DNA from: Prosopocoilus inquinatus
Lineage: Eukaryota; Arthropoda; Insecta; Coleoptera; Lucanidae
NCBI GenBank assembly: GCA_036172665.1
Contig: CM069875.1
Location: 14,340,001 to 14,404,000, forward strand
Direction: 5' to 3'
Length of the DNA: 64,000 bases
Made by a program: the position numbers and the translations under genes. This document shows, one piece after another, positions 52,041 through 63,539 of this stretch (the stretch's first letter is position 1; each line of letters begins with the position of its first letter). Below the pieces are notes generated by a model. The model made no database searches. It had not been told where the DNA came from and saw only the letters and a program-made list of their open reading frames with translations.

Positions 52041-52218
52041 ATTATTTAATGCGCATGTGCGCAATAATATTATGGCGTCACAGCTTTCCCTTCACTCTTC
52101 ACTAGTTCCGTCAATTTACTAAACTTATTCGACTTATTTTCCGATTGCTGCTCATAGTGCTGATTGTCGTTGCTGTTCTTAATTTGGGGACATGAAACAC
52201 CATCTATTTAATAAAGAG
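52041..52218 (+). promoter_or_regulatory. Candidate internal promoter and first exon
   Basis: GCGCATGTGCGC (an NRF1-like palindrome) and TGGCGTCA (CRE-like) are followed by about 150 bases ending at AAAGAG with a GTAAGC donor at 52,219. It may be an alternative first exon or non-coding RNA start inside the long intron of the CUB-LDLa gene. No coding sequence or partner exon is proven. Confidence 0.35.
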
Positions 52219-52786
52219 GTAAGCAGTTTTTGGGCTAATTTAATACTTCTATATTACGTATTAAATTGTATGTTTATGAATCATCGTTAACATGCACAAT
52301 ATGTCGCAGTTTGAATTTGTACCTACCTCTTTCAAATGTTTAGTGTTAAAAACGCAAAATTTATAAATAAAAAATATATCTCGACTTCTTACGTGACAAA
52401 CACTGACAGCGTTTTCTACTGACGTGCACTACATGCACTGAGTGCGCACTCAGAGAAACTTCAACTCATTTTATTACTTGAGGTTGAAAGAAGATGGGAG
52501 ATACACTGAGTACGACTCAGTGCATAAGATTCTACTTTTTTTATATCTACAAATTAGCATATTTATTGGTGAAAGTGCTAGAAGAAATTTTGAAAGTACT
52601 ATTTTCATACTTAAAAGAAAATAGCTTGAATTCAGGTTCATCGCATAACCTAAATTTTGTATTCTGACAGTTCTTGCGATTACCACAGAACTTGTACTGT
52701 TCAATCTACGGTACATACCATCGCGACCAGAAAATACTGGGATAAAGGAGTTCTAATTTTTGGTAGAAATTAAGCAAAATATTTTG

Positions 52787-53207
52787 AAAAAAATTTGTGC
52801 AAATCGTTTTTGATTGCAGTGAAAACCTCGAGCAGCCTCTGGTCAGCTGTTTCAGCCCTGCTTGGAGCTTCTTCAGCAGAGACGTAACTCAACATTCCCA
52901 CTGCATACAAAAACGACCAATTTATTCGCAATTGCGATGTAAGAGTGATGAACAGATAAAATAGCGACATCCTACGATCGCTTTTTGACCTGACATTGCA
53001 GTAGGATAGACAAATTGAAGCAGGATTTGCTCCTAATAAGTCCCCCATGCAAGGCGGCCATGCTTGCTGTCAAAGCATAATGAAAATGTGCAAATCGTTT
53101 TTTATTGCAGTGAAAACCTTATTAGGAGCAAATCCCGCTTCAATTTGTCTATCCTACTGCAGTGTCAGGTCAAAAAGCGATCGTAAGGTGTCGCTATTTT
53201 ATTTGTT
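52787..53207 (-). mobile_element. Retrozyme-like repeat, copy with inverted tail
   Basis: One minus-orientation unit followed by a short inverted part (from about 53,117). A 12 bp duplication CAAAATATTTTG flanks it (52,775-52,786 and 53,208-53,219). Confidence 0.87.
52836..52882 (-). ncRNA. Hammerhead motif with mutated cleavage site
   Basis: The core CTGAAGA and GAAA are kept, but the cleavage triplet GTC has become GAC. This predicts no cleavage. Confidence 0.7.
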
Positions 53208-53219
53208 CAAAATATTTTG

Positions 53220-54540
53220 GTTTAAACCCAACTTTGAACAAAAGAATGAAGTTTCTTGTTATGGTCTTACTTCGACAATAAAAGTAGTTTTACTGATTCT
53301 TAACTCGCGTCGGTACTTTTGTTTCCAAGGCTATTCGAGGTGTACTTTTTTTGTTGAAGGCTCGTTATAAGAAAGACACTTTTAAAATTTTATTTAAAAA
53401 AGTTTATTTATTAAATGTAAGGATGTCAATACGGGAATTTCCTTCATCCACTACGCCCTTTCAATTCTAAATTTAGAGCAAAATAGTGGAAATTAACTGA
53501 AAATTTATACAAATACAGCCAATTGTATTACTCTATAAAATTTGTGCTGGATTTATCTTACTTTTAAGCCAAAGCTAAGCAAAAATACAAACATTTGCTT
53601 TCACATTTAGAAAGTGACATTATCTTAGGAAAAGGGAAAAAAACCTATGCAGGCTGCACTATCGCTTTTCGATAAATCCTCGAAAGTGATGCTTTGCTAC
53701 ATTTTAATGATAGAATACAGAATGCAATACATACGTAGAAAATATACAGGTAAAATGCTTTATTTATTTTAGGTATTTGTAAAACAGATAAATTTCAGAT
53801 TATCAGTCACATCGTCTACAATGTTTTTATATTAATAAGGAAAAGTTGAAATGTTGAAAAACTGATGAAGGGTAAGTAATACGATTTTTTTTATAGTTTT
53901 GACATTATAATGTACTTATATATCATTTTCTTAATTTATATTTACAGAATTTTGCCATCTCACCAAGAACAAAATTTTTAGCATGGTAAAATGATGATGA
54001 AGCCATACAAGTTATTGAAGCAAATGCATGATTAACAACGATTACATAGAAGTTTTGGACCAAACTCAACTCAGCAAATAGACACAGCTGATACGCAGCT
54101 TTACGTTGTATTGTCTCCCGCCTGCAAGTACAACTATTTCGCCTGCTCAGATTAATAAGCGGATTAGATTTTATAATTATTATGATCTTCCCGGTTTATA
54201 TTTTTATATTTGGTGTTTCAACATATTACTTTGGTTGTAAATACATATATGGATGTCCACCCAAGTTTCATTAATTGTATTAATAAACACTTTGCATAAT
54301 ATTTTTTAGATTCCTTCTGTGTCACAATTAGAAAATATAATCTATGTAGATACTTTAGTACAGGATATACTTTATCTTTGCATTTAGTCATTGGGACTTT
54401 CTTGTAAGAGGATGGGCTTCGAATTTATTAAATCTATCTCTGTCTCACAAAATAAGAAATATCTCAGTATAAGGAGAATTTGAATATTATACATATGTGA
54501 GTAAAATTCCTTTGCAACTACTTATTATGAATATAGTTTC
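53220..54540. other. Intron sequence, nothing firm
   Basis: A splice-acceptor-like TTTATATTTACAG at about 53,935-53,947 could pair with the donor at 52,219, but no ORF follows. Confidence 0.35.
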
Positions 54541-54554
54541 GATTACAGTGGGGT

Positions 54555-54601
54555 CCCTTAGACAGCTGTTTCGACCCAGTTTGGGTGCTCCTCAGCAAAG
54601 G
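54555..54601 (-). ncRNA. Solo hammerhead ribozyme motif, third family
   Basis: Minus strand: stem I CCTTTG/TAAGGG (two wobbles), core CTGAGGA, stem II with one bulge closing on GGGTC, GAAA, CAGCTG and cleavage at GTC. It resembles the retrozyme motif but the surrounding sequence differs. Confidence 0.7.
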
Positions 54602-55220
54602 GGTAGCGCTGTAATGGAACATTTTAAAGTTTACAAGTGTTAAAGCATTATGACATACAAAAACTATGTTAGGTAGTGACTGCTGCGGATTTTTAGTTTG
54701 CAAAATGATGCGATGCTAATGTGCGGTTTGCTTTAAAGATATCCACTATGTTTCACTTCTCAGCTACAAACCGCTGACTTTTTTAATTTATTAACGGACT
54801 GATTCTAAATTTTTTTTTTGCAAATTGCAAAAAATGGACATATTAGATCTTGTTTAATCACGAAAAGTTACAAAGAAAAGTTGTTTAGAATCAGAAAATA
54901 ATCCGAATTCTCAAATTTGTGGTGAAAAATTTTAATTTTTAATTATTCAAAGACAAGCTGAAATAATACATTTACAGTGAATATTTTATTTTGTAACTGT
55001 TCCATGGAGAGCAAAATGATAGACCTTTTGAAAAATGGACTCCACATGATGAAGGCTTAGTATAACATATAGATAGCGATATTTTTGGTTCTGTGTATTT
55101 CAGCTAGCTAAATTTTGCTATTAATCAAATAATTAAAAATCAAAAATTTTCGCTGAAATTTGGGAATTGTGGTTATTTCCTAATTTTAAACAACTTTTCT
55201 TAATAACCTTTCATAATTAG
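54602..55220. other. Intron sequence, nothing recognised
   Basis: AT-rich with no assigned feature. Confidence 0.4.
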
Positions 55221-55624
55221 ACAAGGAGAAAATTTTAAATCGATGCGTTAATAAAATAAAAAAAAGGACAGGGGTGTGCAGTTGAGAAGTAAAACACAGT
55301 GTGCTGTACCGCAACAGCAGTGCAATGTTTCTAAAGGATCGTCAATGACACATTCCTAAAGGAACGTTCATAAAACAAGTATAGGAAACAAAGATAATAT
55401 TACATGTAAACATTAATAAAACATTGCAATTTATATTTATGCAGCGTTAATAAAGAGACGTCGGGTCAACATTTTTTTTGTAACGTTATTCTGCAACATC
55501 GCTTACTAGGACGTAGAACTATTGGCGTAACGTTACTTTCTACTTTAAAAACGTTTAACCGTAAACATTACATCCAACAAAATAACGTTCACACAATGTT
55601 TATATAACATCTTTTCGCTTAGTG
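55221..55624 (+). repeat. Dispersed repeat, copy B
   Basis: Partner of 1-404, same orientation. This copy shows the full sequence up to GCTTAGTG at its right edge. Confidence 0.78.
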
Positions 55625-55886
55625 TGTACACACTTATCGCGACAGGGTGGAGGCAACACCCTTTTGACAGTATGTCGTGTAAGGGAAGCGCAATGAATAC
55701 GATAGAAATAACCAACTTCAGTTACGTTTTGCAGCCCTGATCCAAACTCATGTTCGATTCCCAACGTTTGTCGATATCCGTTTTATTTATAACAAACTCA
55801 AGCGATTTTTTGTGCGGTTCCCGTGTTGACTCTACAAATCTGTCCTTTATAAAACGGCCAACTTAAATCCTCTACCTTTGTTTTAG

Positions 55887-56166
55887 TTGTCCCGAGCTGG
55901 GGGCCTGCATAAGTCCTAAATTATGGTGCGACGGATTACGACACTGCCCGTCGGGCAACGACGAAGACGAAGTTAACTGTGTCATTCAAGGTGGATTTTC
56001 GAATACCCTTCTGACTGGGGCTTTGTTCCTTGTCATCGTGCTGGGCTTAATCATCCTGGCGTTTGGCGTATTGGTATGCTTCTGGAGACACAGAAGAAGA
56101 GAAAAGAACGTCATTGTATCGGTCAAAGAACATACGTTCCTCGAATTCAAGACAGGTCTCTGCTAA
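55887..56166 (+). CDS. Last exon: LDLa module, transmembrane helix, tail
   Basis: Starts after TTTGTTTTAG (55,877-55,886). Phase 2 from the CUB exon is completed by the first T. Encodes the rest of an LDL-receptor class A repeat (CISPKLWCDGLRHC then NDEDEVNC; acidic calcium-binding residues present), a hydrophobic helix of about 24 residues (LLTGALFLVIVLGLIILAF), a basic stop-transfer HRRREK and a cytoplasmic tail of about 20 residues. Stop at 56,164-56,166 with AATAAA overlapping (56,165-56,170). Together with the CUB exon this makes a type I membrane protein, comparable in architecture to CUB-LDLa receptors or auxiliary subunits. The exact orthologue is not named. Confidence 0.92.
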
Positions 56167-56237
56167 ATAAATACATGCTTTCGTTCCAAAGAGGTATTCA
56201 AATCGGCCGGTTAATCAGCAGAAAACAGGTAAATGTA

Positions 56238-56800
56238 CAGGATGTCCCAAATTTCTGGAAAAGTGGGAAAGTGCCCCTTTAAATTCCTTTTATCAAGAAA
56301 ATGTGTCAACCAATGTTGTGTAGGTTTCCATTCCGGGCAATTTCAAATAAACAAGTTGTTCATTTAAGAAGATACAAACCTAACTTTCATTTTTATTTAA
56401 AAAATGAAAGTTAGGTTATTCCATTTAGGAATATGTTACTTTTTATTACAGTTTTGATTAGCCTTTGAAGAGATTATAAAAATGATATAACATTATATTT
56501 CCTTATTCTTGGTATTTACCCATTTATTTTTAATTTTATGCAAGAAGTGAGTCATCTTTGATCGGCTGCCAAATTATCAAAATATTTCTGAACTTCTCTA
56601 CATTTACAATATTCAACATGTTGTTGACAGCCGCTAGATTTTTAAAAATGTTGGAAGTATTTCCGCAATTTGGCAGTCGATCAAAGATGATCCATTTCCT
56701 GCTTAAAATAAAAAATAACTCGGTAAATACTAAAAATAAGTAATTATAACGTTATATCATTTTATCGCCTCTTCAAACCGAAACTGTAATAAAATATACC
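56238..56800. repeat. Fold-back element downstream of the CUB-LDLa gene
   Basis: Left end CAGGATGTCCCAAATTTC is like the TIR at 12,527. Arms at about 56,436-56,590 and 56,650-56,800 are reverse complements (CATCTTTGATCG and ATGATATAAC words). The right outer end is unclear. Confidence 0.65.
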
Positions 56801-57330
56801 GGCTGTCTCAATTTGAGTCTGCACTGAATGGAAAAGAAAGAAATTTGGTTAAATAGAGGAAAAGTTGCACGACTCAACGCCTTATTAATTACACTAGCCT
56901 GCGAAAAAATATATTTTTTTGCGGATGAGATAAGACTATGTGCTCTTCAAAGATTTCAACATTATAAAAAAGAATCTGTTATTAGTTTTTTTCTATCATG
57001 TGAGGATTCCAAAAAAAACTATACTTTTTAGAGAGTTTGTTGTTTCCTTTTTGTACGGTACTTGTACACTTTATTATCAGACATATAAAAAAATGTTAAT
57101 TGCAAAAGTTTTAGAGATTTACCTGAACCGCTAGAATTTACTAAAAAAAAACAAGTGACTATTGAAAATGAGAATCAACTTTGTTATTCTAATTAAAGTC
57201 GATTTTTGTCCAATTTTAAAACTGTCCAGTTAAAATTTTAAAAACTATTTTCTTTGAAATTTTAGATTAAAAATTCAGTAAATTTTCTCGAATTAACAAA
57301 AGTTCCTCTTTTTACTTCCAAAAATATATA

Positions 57331-57501
57331 CAGTCGCACCTCTTTAACTCGAACCTCCACCAATTCAACGTTTTCTGTAAAAGGAAATTTAGTGATGGTC
57401 CTTGCACATTTTATGTAACTGCTATCTATTTCTTTAACTGGAAATCTCTATAACTCGTAATTTTCCGGTTCCTTGAAATTTGAGTTATGGAGGTTTGATT
57501 G
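57331..57501. mobile_element. 171 bp pogo/Tigger-type MITE
   Basis: TIRs start CAGTCGCACCTCTTTAACTC and its imperfect complement, flanked by TA on both sides. The start is the pattern of pogo-type elements. Confidence 0.75.
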
Positions 57502-59480
57502 TAGTTTGTCTATCAAAAGCCCGGTATAGTGAAGGTCGGCTGTAGTGAATCCATTTGTAGAAAACTCTGGGTTATAACCCTACTAAATACATACTTCGTT
57601 TTTATTTACAGGTTATAAGGAACTTTGGATATAGCAAACCTATTTTGGTGTTTTTCTGGGTTCAACCACAAATGTGGCAAAACTGTTAGAATCATTTAGA
57701 CGTCTTTTAGTAACATCTACCTTATCATTCATTTTTTCTCAATATTTGCTTGAACAGGAACACATGGTATAGTACAAACTAATATTTTGTATAGCATGAA
57801 ACGTACAAACACTTAAGCACAAATCTGTCAATAATAACAAGTGGAAATGTGCAAACAAGTGAATAACAGTTGGCTTATCGAAAATTATGATTGAAAAACC
57901 TACTTTGAAATATTGTTATTTAAAAAAAAGTGGTGCGTGATGAAAAAATTATTATATTTTTCTCGAACTTAGGAACACCAAATCTACTAGGTATACCTAG
58001 TTTTATGTCATCCGCAAAACCTTCGCAGGCTAGTGTTATTATTCATTAACAGAATGATTTTTTTTGTTTCTTTTCGAGATATTAATGAAAAAAAAGTCAT
58101 TTTTATTTTTTCCTCTGTATATCTCTGATTATAAGTAATTTAAAAATTCTGAACTAACTTTTTACGGGCACTTTTTGATTCTGCTTCAACTATATTTGTG
58201 GTAGAATTCAAGTCGAACGCTTTATCTTTCCACGACCATTATCAGTTTCGATTTTTTAAATACAAATACATTTTATTATGCTGTACAGAGTATAATCAAA
58301 TTAGTTTCACATATTAATACCACAAGTTCCTCATCATGTAAGAGAATTAATGTTGCAACTACAAAAGCATTGACTCTTTTGATTGAGAAATTCTGGTCGG
58401 CCGTGCACAAAAACAACGTTATAAAACAAAATTCCAGCAAAATTCAAGGTCAAATGCTTGATCGCATTTTAAAAGCTTTATGGAAATACAATAAAACAGA
58501 ATCACTGACCGATTAAAGACGAGAGTTCAAATTCACAATCTATCGGTCGTGGCACGTGTGTGCATTATGATTAAAGAAGAACATCTGTTTGCATTGATCA
58601 GAATTAAATCTGTTTCATTAGATAATCGACAATAATTAGATCTTAACATCCTGGTCTTTGTAAACCAAAAATACACATGATTTCCAGTTCTAATTGCGCA
58701 TATTAAAATGATTAAAAAAATTATTAGTTGCTATGATTGATTGCTTTGTTAATTATTTTCACTAACGAATTCGTTTAGGAGTTCGATGACGCTTTATTGT
58801 TTTGGTTCCACAAAATAAGAAAAGCGATGACTGCATTCAAAAACAATATTATACGAAATGCAGAAAGAATAAATAATTTTTAAACATTTTGCGCAATAAA
58901 GAAATAACAATGCAGTTTATCGACGACCAACAAATAAAGTACACGACGAATATGTATGAATAGTAAAATAATTTTAGAAAACGGAATTTCTAATTTTTAT
59001 TTATTTTTGCAGTTTTGTGAGCAGAAAACTATTAAAAATTACGTGGAAATTGAGAAAACGTAATTAATTTAATAAGCAAGGCGATGTATTTTTATAAATC
59101 TTTTCCGTTATGGAATTACATAAGCGAAGATTTAACCCAGTGCCCTTCAGTTCGATAACGCTTTATTGTTTTACGACGTTTTGTGATACGCTTGTAGAAA
59201 CTGATTCACGACCGGTCAGAGGTTTTTAAACAAAGTCCCCAGGCTCTGGGGGGTTTTAATTTCTTTAATTTTTCACCAATAAAATTCATATTTGCAGAAA
59301 TCACTTTGTTAAGTGATGAAGAACTTACAGTTTTAATATGTGAAACTTATTTGATTACATGCTGTATATAGTACTTTTTTGTAATGGTATATTACACTTA
59401 ATAGTTGACATGAATTTGAACCTTAAATAACACAGATTTTTATATAAAAATTTTATTTAATACATCATATTTTTAGTTCA
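57502..59480. other. Sequence with no firm feature
   Basis: No gene seen. Similar words AGTTCGATGACGCTTTATTG (58,779) and AGTTCGATAACGCTTTATTG (59,150) hint at an old repeat. Confidence 0.4.
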
Positions 59481-59665
59481 TAGCAGCTATAGTGTAAATT
59501 ATAATAAATTGTGAATACATAACACAGCTCAAAAGGGAGTCGCTAAATCTAAAAGATTGGGAAACGCTGACGTAGTACTCCGACGCTGTAGTATCCACTA
59601 ACTTCCGGCAGCACTCACTTCGTTTTATAAAGAATATACTTCAAGCGGTGGTATGAATAAAAACC

Positions 59666-59795
59666 TGTATCTGTTTCATTCATTATCACAACAAAAACAC
59701 CGAAATTCACGTTGACTGCAACGTGTTTGCCGGGCTGCTTCTTCTCGAAACTTTCAGTGTCTGTTTCATTCACTATTATAACAAAAACACCGAGA
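59666..59795. repeat. Short internal direct repeat
   Basis: Two copies of a unit of about 37 bases (CTGTTTCATTCA...ACAAAAACACCGA), 91 bases apart, inside a minus-strand frame (59,615-59,878) with repeated FVVIMNETDT. Not recognised as a gene. Confidence 0.55.
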
Positions 59796-60089
59796 TACTC
59801 GCATTTGTGCAATGCGAAGTATCCTTGATTTGGTCTTTTTTGGTAAGACCGGTCGCTCGTGCGTTCGGTACGGCGCAAGGCATCCTCTATCTTACATAAT
59901 CCAATAATAAAAACAAAGTAAATGCTAAGGCTACAGTTTGAAGTATTTTCTTCGTAGTATTTACTACTATTATTTTCCGGAAGATACGGTTAATAGCATT
60001 CATGTGTAAGTGGAAAGTTTTAAACATATCAAACTTGCATTGTGGGTCTTGTCGTATAAAATCTTAAGGGCGAGGCTTGCGTACAAGAA

Positions 60090-61060
60090 GTGCATTTTAG
60101 TTGCGGGTGACTGAATCTCTTGAAACTTATTTAGCAAAAACCATTGCAAGGTTGAAGCATAATTATTGGTGGAATCAAATGGCCAAATATGTAAAACAGA
60201 AAATAAAATGTTGTTATGTGTGCTTACGAATTGGAAAATCGACTGATAAGAAGAGAACACCAATGTGTTGAGTACCAATAATCACTGAACCTTACAAAAG
60301 AGTGAATGTGGACACAGTTGGACCGATGATTAAGATAGAAAAGGGAAATCGCTATTTATTAACTTTAATATGCAGTGCGACAAGATTTCCAGATGCAGTA
60401 CTTTTACAACTAGCAGATTCAGAAACAGTAGTTAAAGTTAAAGGTCTTTTGAATATATTTTCCAAAGTGGGATTTCCTGCAGAAATTCAAATGGAAACTG
60501 TTCCTAAGAACAGTTTTTATGAGTAACTTAACCACAGAATGTTTTGACCAATGCGGAATTAAAATTATACACAGTTCTGGATCATCATCCTCAGTCTAAT
60601 GCAGTGGAAAGATTTCACGAAGTATTTAAAAGAATATTAATAGCTGTATGCTACGAATACCCTAAAGAGTGGGATGAGTATCTTGATCAAGCATTATTCG
60701 CCCTGAGGAGTGCTCCTCTTGCAGCTCACGGATTTAACCCACCTGATCTCTGCTATGGACGCCAAATAAGATCACCTTTGAAAATAGTTAACACCTTAAG
60801 AACTGTGGGTGGCTAAAGTTACAAATGAGCCGGTAGTCAGCTACGTTTTAAATCTATTGGAACTTTTAAAGAAGATGTAACAGATATGTAACTGAAGTAT
60901 CAATGTCGGTAGCTCAGAATATTTCAAAAAAAATATTACGATAGAAAAACGAAAAAAGTAAATTATGAGGTTGGAGATACAGTGATGTTATATCAAAATG
61001 CACGAACTAATAAATTACAAATGCAATGGATATGACCTAAAAAAGCATTTGCACTGGATA
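60090..61060 (+). pseudogene. Gypsy/retroviral-type integrase remnant
   Basis: Plus strand. Zinc-binding remnant (CCYVCLRIGKSTDKK, about 60,213), core with NVDTVGPM (first Asp), GNRYLLTLICSATRFPDA, a damaged middle that lacks the second Asp, then HHPQSNAVERFHEVFKR (third residue, Glu) and the post-core region with YEVGDTVMLYQ. Stops and a frame change break it. No other pol parts or LTRs were seen. It is a different family from the other three gypsy sequences. Confidence 0.85.
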
Positions 61061-61309
61061 TTTGATAAGAAGAGGATTCTCCGAGATAAAATTTTCCTAA
61101 AGTACTCTTAACTTGTGGTGTGTGGTTGTGATTTGCTCTCATTTGTAGGTTGTTTTTTGACGATTTATAGATATATATATTTTTCTTTTCAGGATTTTCA
61201 GGTATCAAATAACAGGGAATTATATACTTATTTATCGTTAGAATATGAAGTTTTTTCGGGTCTTTGGAATATTTAATTGAAATTAACCTCCGCCCACAAA
61301 TTTTTTTTA

Positions 61310-61367
61310 TCCGTAGATACGTATTTCGGCAGCTAAGCTGCCAACTTCAGTACGCTATCACCTTAAA
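61310..61367 (-). ncRNA. Mutated PLE hammerhead motif
   Basis: Core reads CTGAAGT (last A changed), then GGCAGC/GCTGCC stem II, GAAA, TACGTATC and stem I CGTA/TACG. Confidence 0.62.
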
Positions 61368-61883
61368 AGCATTCAAAAGATCTAAAAACAACCTAATAGT
61401 CCTGATAAAATCATAAAAAATGTTAAAACTAACAACAATGTAATCATCCCAAAAGATATATATGTCTAAATGTAAGTAAATATAAATTAATATGTAAAGA
61501 TCTAAAATTAACCGTCAGGAAACCTTACAAAGACGGTTAATTTTCTGACGGTTAATTTGTTTTTCTTCCGATGTATAAATAACATATATAGTTTATTTTC
61601 AGGATTTTTAGGTATCAAATAACAGGGAATTTATATTTATTTATTCGTTAGAATAAGAAGTTTTTTCGTGTCTTTGGACTATTTATTTCCGTGTTGTTTG
61701 GTTAGAACTTATTTGTATGGTTTTTCTGACGGTTAATTTTAGATCTTTACATATTAATTTGTATTTACTTACACTTACATATATATATCTTTTACGATGA
61801 TTAGATTGTTGTTAGCTTTAACATTTTTATGATTTTATTAGGATGATTAGGTTGTTTTTAGATCTTTCTAGTGCTTTTAAGTT

Positions 61884-61934
61884 GGTAGCGTACTTAGGAT
61901 GGCAGCTTAGCTGCCGAAATACGTATCTACGGAT
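61884..61934 (+). ncRNA. Mutated PLE hammerhead motif
   Basis: Core reads CTTAGGA for CTGAAGA; stem II, GAAA, TACGTATC and stem I (GCGTA with TACGG) are present. Confidence 0.6.
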
Positions 61935-61985
61935 ATAAAAAATTTTGTGGACGGAGGTTAATTTCAATTATCTCTTAAGAGCGCG

Positions 61986-62940
61986 TTTCATTTGGTGGGG
62001 ATTACATTCTCTGCTTGTCAGATTGCATAAGTAAAAATCGTTTAGGAAGTGGCGGCATCTTTTGCATACGAAGAATATTGGGGGAGCACAACAGAATTTA
62101 ATGGCACAAGCTTGTCCACGGGGGCAAGAGCCACAACAGCTGTGGGGAATAAAGAAAATACCCGCAATGGCCGCAATTCACAAAATCGGTAGAATAAAGT
62201 AATTTGAAGCAAACGGAATCATGTCAATTTATTATACAAATAAAATAAATTTATTTCTGACTTCAATAGAATAGTCATTGGGAAAACGAAAAATTTAGAT
62301 AGAAAATGAGGACGTATTTTTTTATTATTTAATTATGTTGAAAGTTCTAATAAACAGTGATATAATCATGCGCAATGTAATTAAATTTTGTTTGCAACTG
62401 TTATACAGGTGTTTGCAAAATAAGTGCAAAATTTTTAACCACAGTACGCCGACAGCACATACAACACGATAAAAATACAAAACAAAAATCTTATAACAAA
62501 AAGAAAATTCTCTTATCTTTCTTTATCCGGCGCTCATAAAATATAAAACATAAAAAAAACTTACGGAACTTGCTTATCTGATCAAAGACAGTAAACATCG
62601 CGGGAATCACTAACTCGCAAGACACATTCACCGAATATCATCTGTGTGGAGAAATTTAAACAAACGTTCACTCTTAGACATTTAAAAATGTTTCTAACAA
62701 TAGAGTATGACAATAATATCAAATTATTAATTAAAGCTCTGTAACTGTAATAGAGACTACAGTCAATAACACACTTGAAAATATCAAATTTATGCGCTGT
62801 TTCTATTTATCATTCTCTTAAATTAATAAATAAAAACGAAAATATTCAAATAAAATATAAAGTAAATAAAACAAAACAAAATATTCAAATATTCGTGTTT
62901 TCGAACGGCTTCTCATTCGCTGTAGCATCATTGTTCATAA
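61986..62940. other. Sequence with no firm feature
   Basis: No ORF, RNA gene or repeat partner recognised. Confidence 0.4.
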
Positions 62941-62942
62941 AG

Positions 62943-63076
62943 GCCGAGTTAAGTGAGCGGTCAAATTGCACAGAATCGTCAAGTCAACGGTCCGACTAAA
63001 GCCTCTGACCAATCGACAATTGAGAAAAGTGATCACGTGATTTGGTCTGACCACTTCGACCGTTCACTTACCGCAG
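62943..63076. repeat. Short palindromic element
   Basis: TTAAGTGAGCGGTC at the left and GACCGTTCACTTA at the right are imperfect complements, about 130 bp apart. Possible MITE. Confidence 0.55.
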
Positions 63077-63219
63077 CCAAAATGTCACTTGACGTTTATA
63101 TTTTATACATACATTGCAGACCCTTGTCAAATAGTTTGAATAATATTTGTTGAAAAATGTAGTTTTAATTTAAACGACAGTCACGGAATAAATATCTTAA
63201 AAAAATCATTATTATTATT

Positions 63220-63424
63220 AGGTGCTTTCTTTCGCTTAAAAGTTTGAATCGTTTGGACCTGAATTTTCCAGTTGTTGCAACAAAACACCTGATTTGAATT
63301 TTTTATTGCCAGTTCACTTGTAAATAACCATAATTTAATCCAAACAAGTTTTTAAAATAGATTCAAAGAAAAGAATGTCTGTTTTTGAATCAAAACACGA
63401 TTTTGTGAGCGAAAGAAAGCACCT
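63220..63424. mobile_element. 205 bp MITE
   Basis: TIRs AGGTGCTTTCTTTCGC and GCGAAAGAAAGCACCT are perfect complements over 16 bp. ATT is next to both ends. Superfamily not assigned. Confidence 0.8.
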
Positions 63425-63539
63425 ATTTTTTACTTTGTTGGTGGAAAATTTGTAGTGGAAACGGGAACTTTTCTCCATTGAAAAGTAAGATTAGTAATAC
63501 TAAATTTTGTAAGACCTTTATAAATAATGTGGATTGCAA

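Larger units (their letters stand above)
61190..61985. repeat. Inverted PLE ends
   Basis: Pieces of the PLE 3' region in opposite orientation: 61,276-61,530 (minus) and 61,560-61,985 (plus), with a short plus piece at 61,190-61,275. They share TTTTAGGTATCAAATAACAG and TACGTATCTACGG words with 22,200 and 50,041. Confidence 0.78.
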
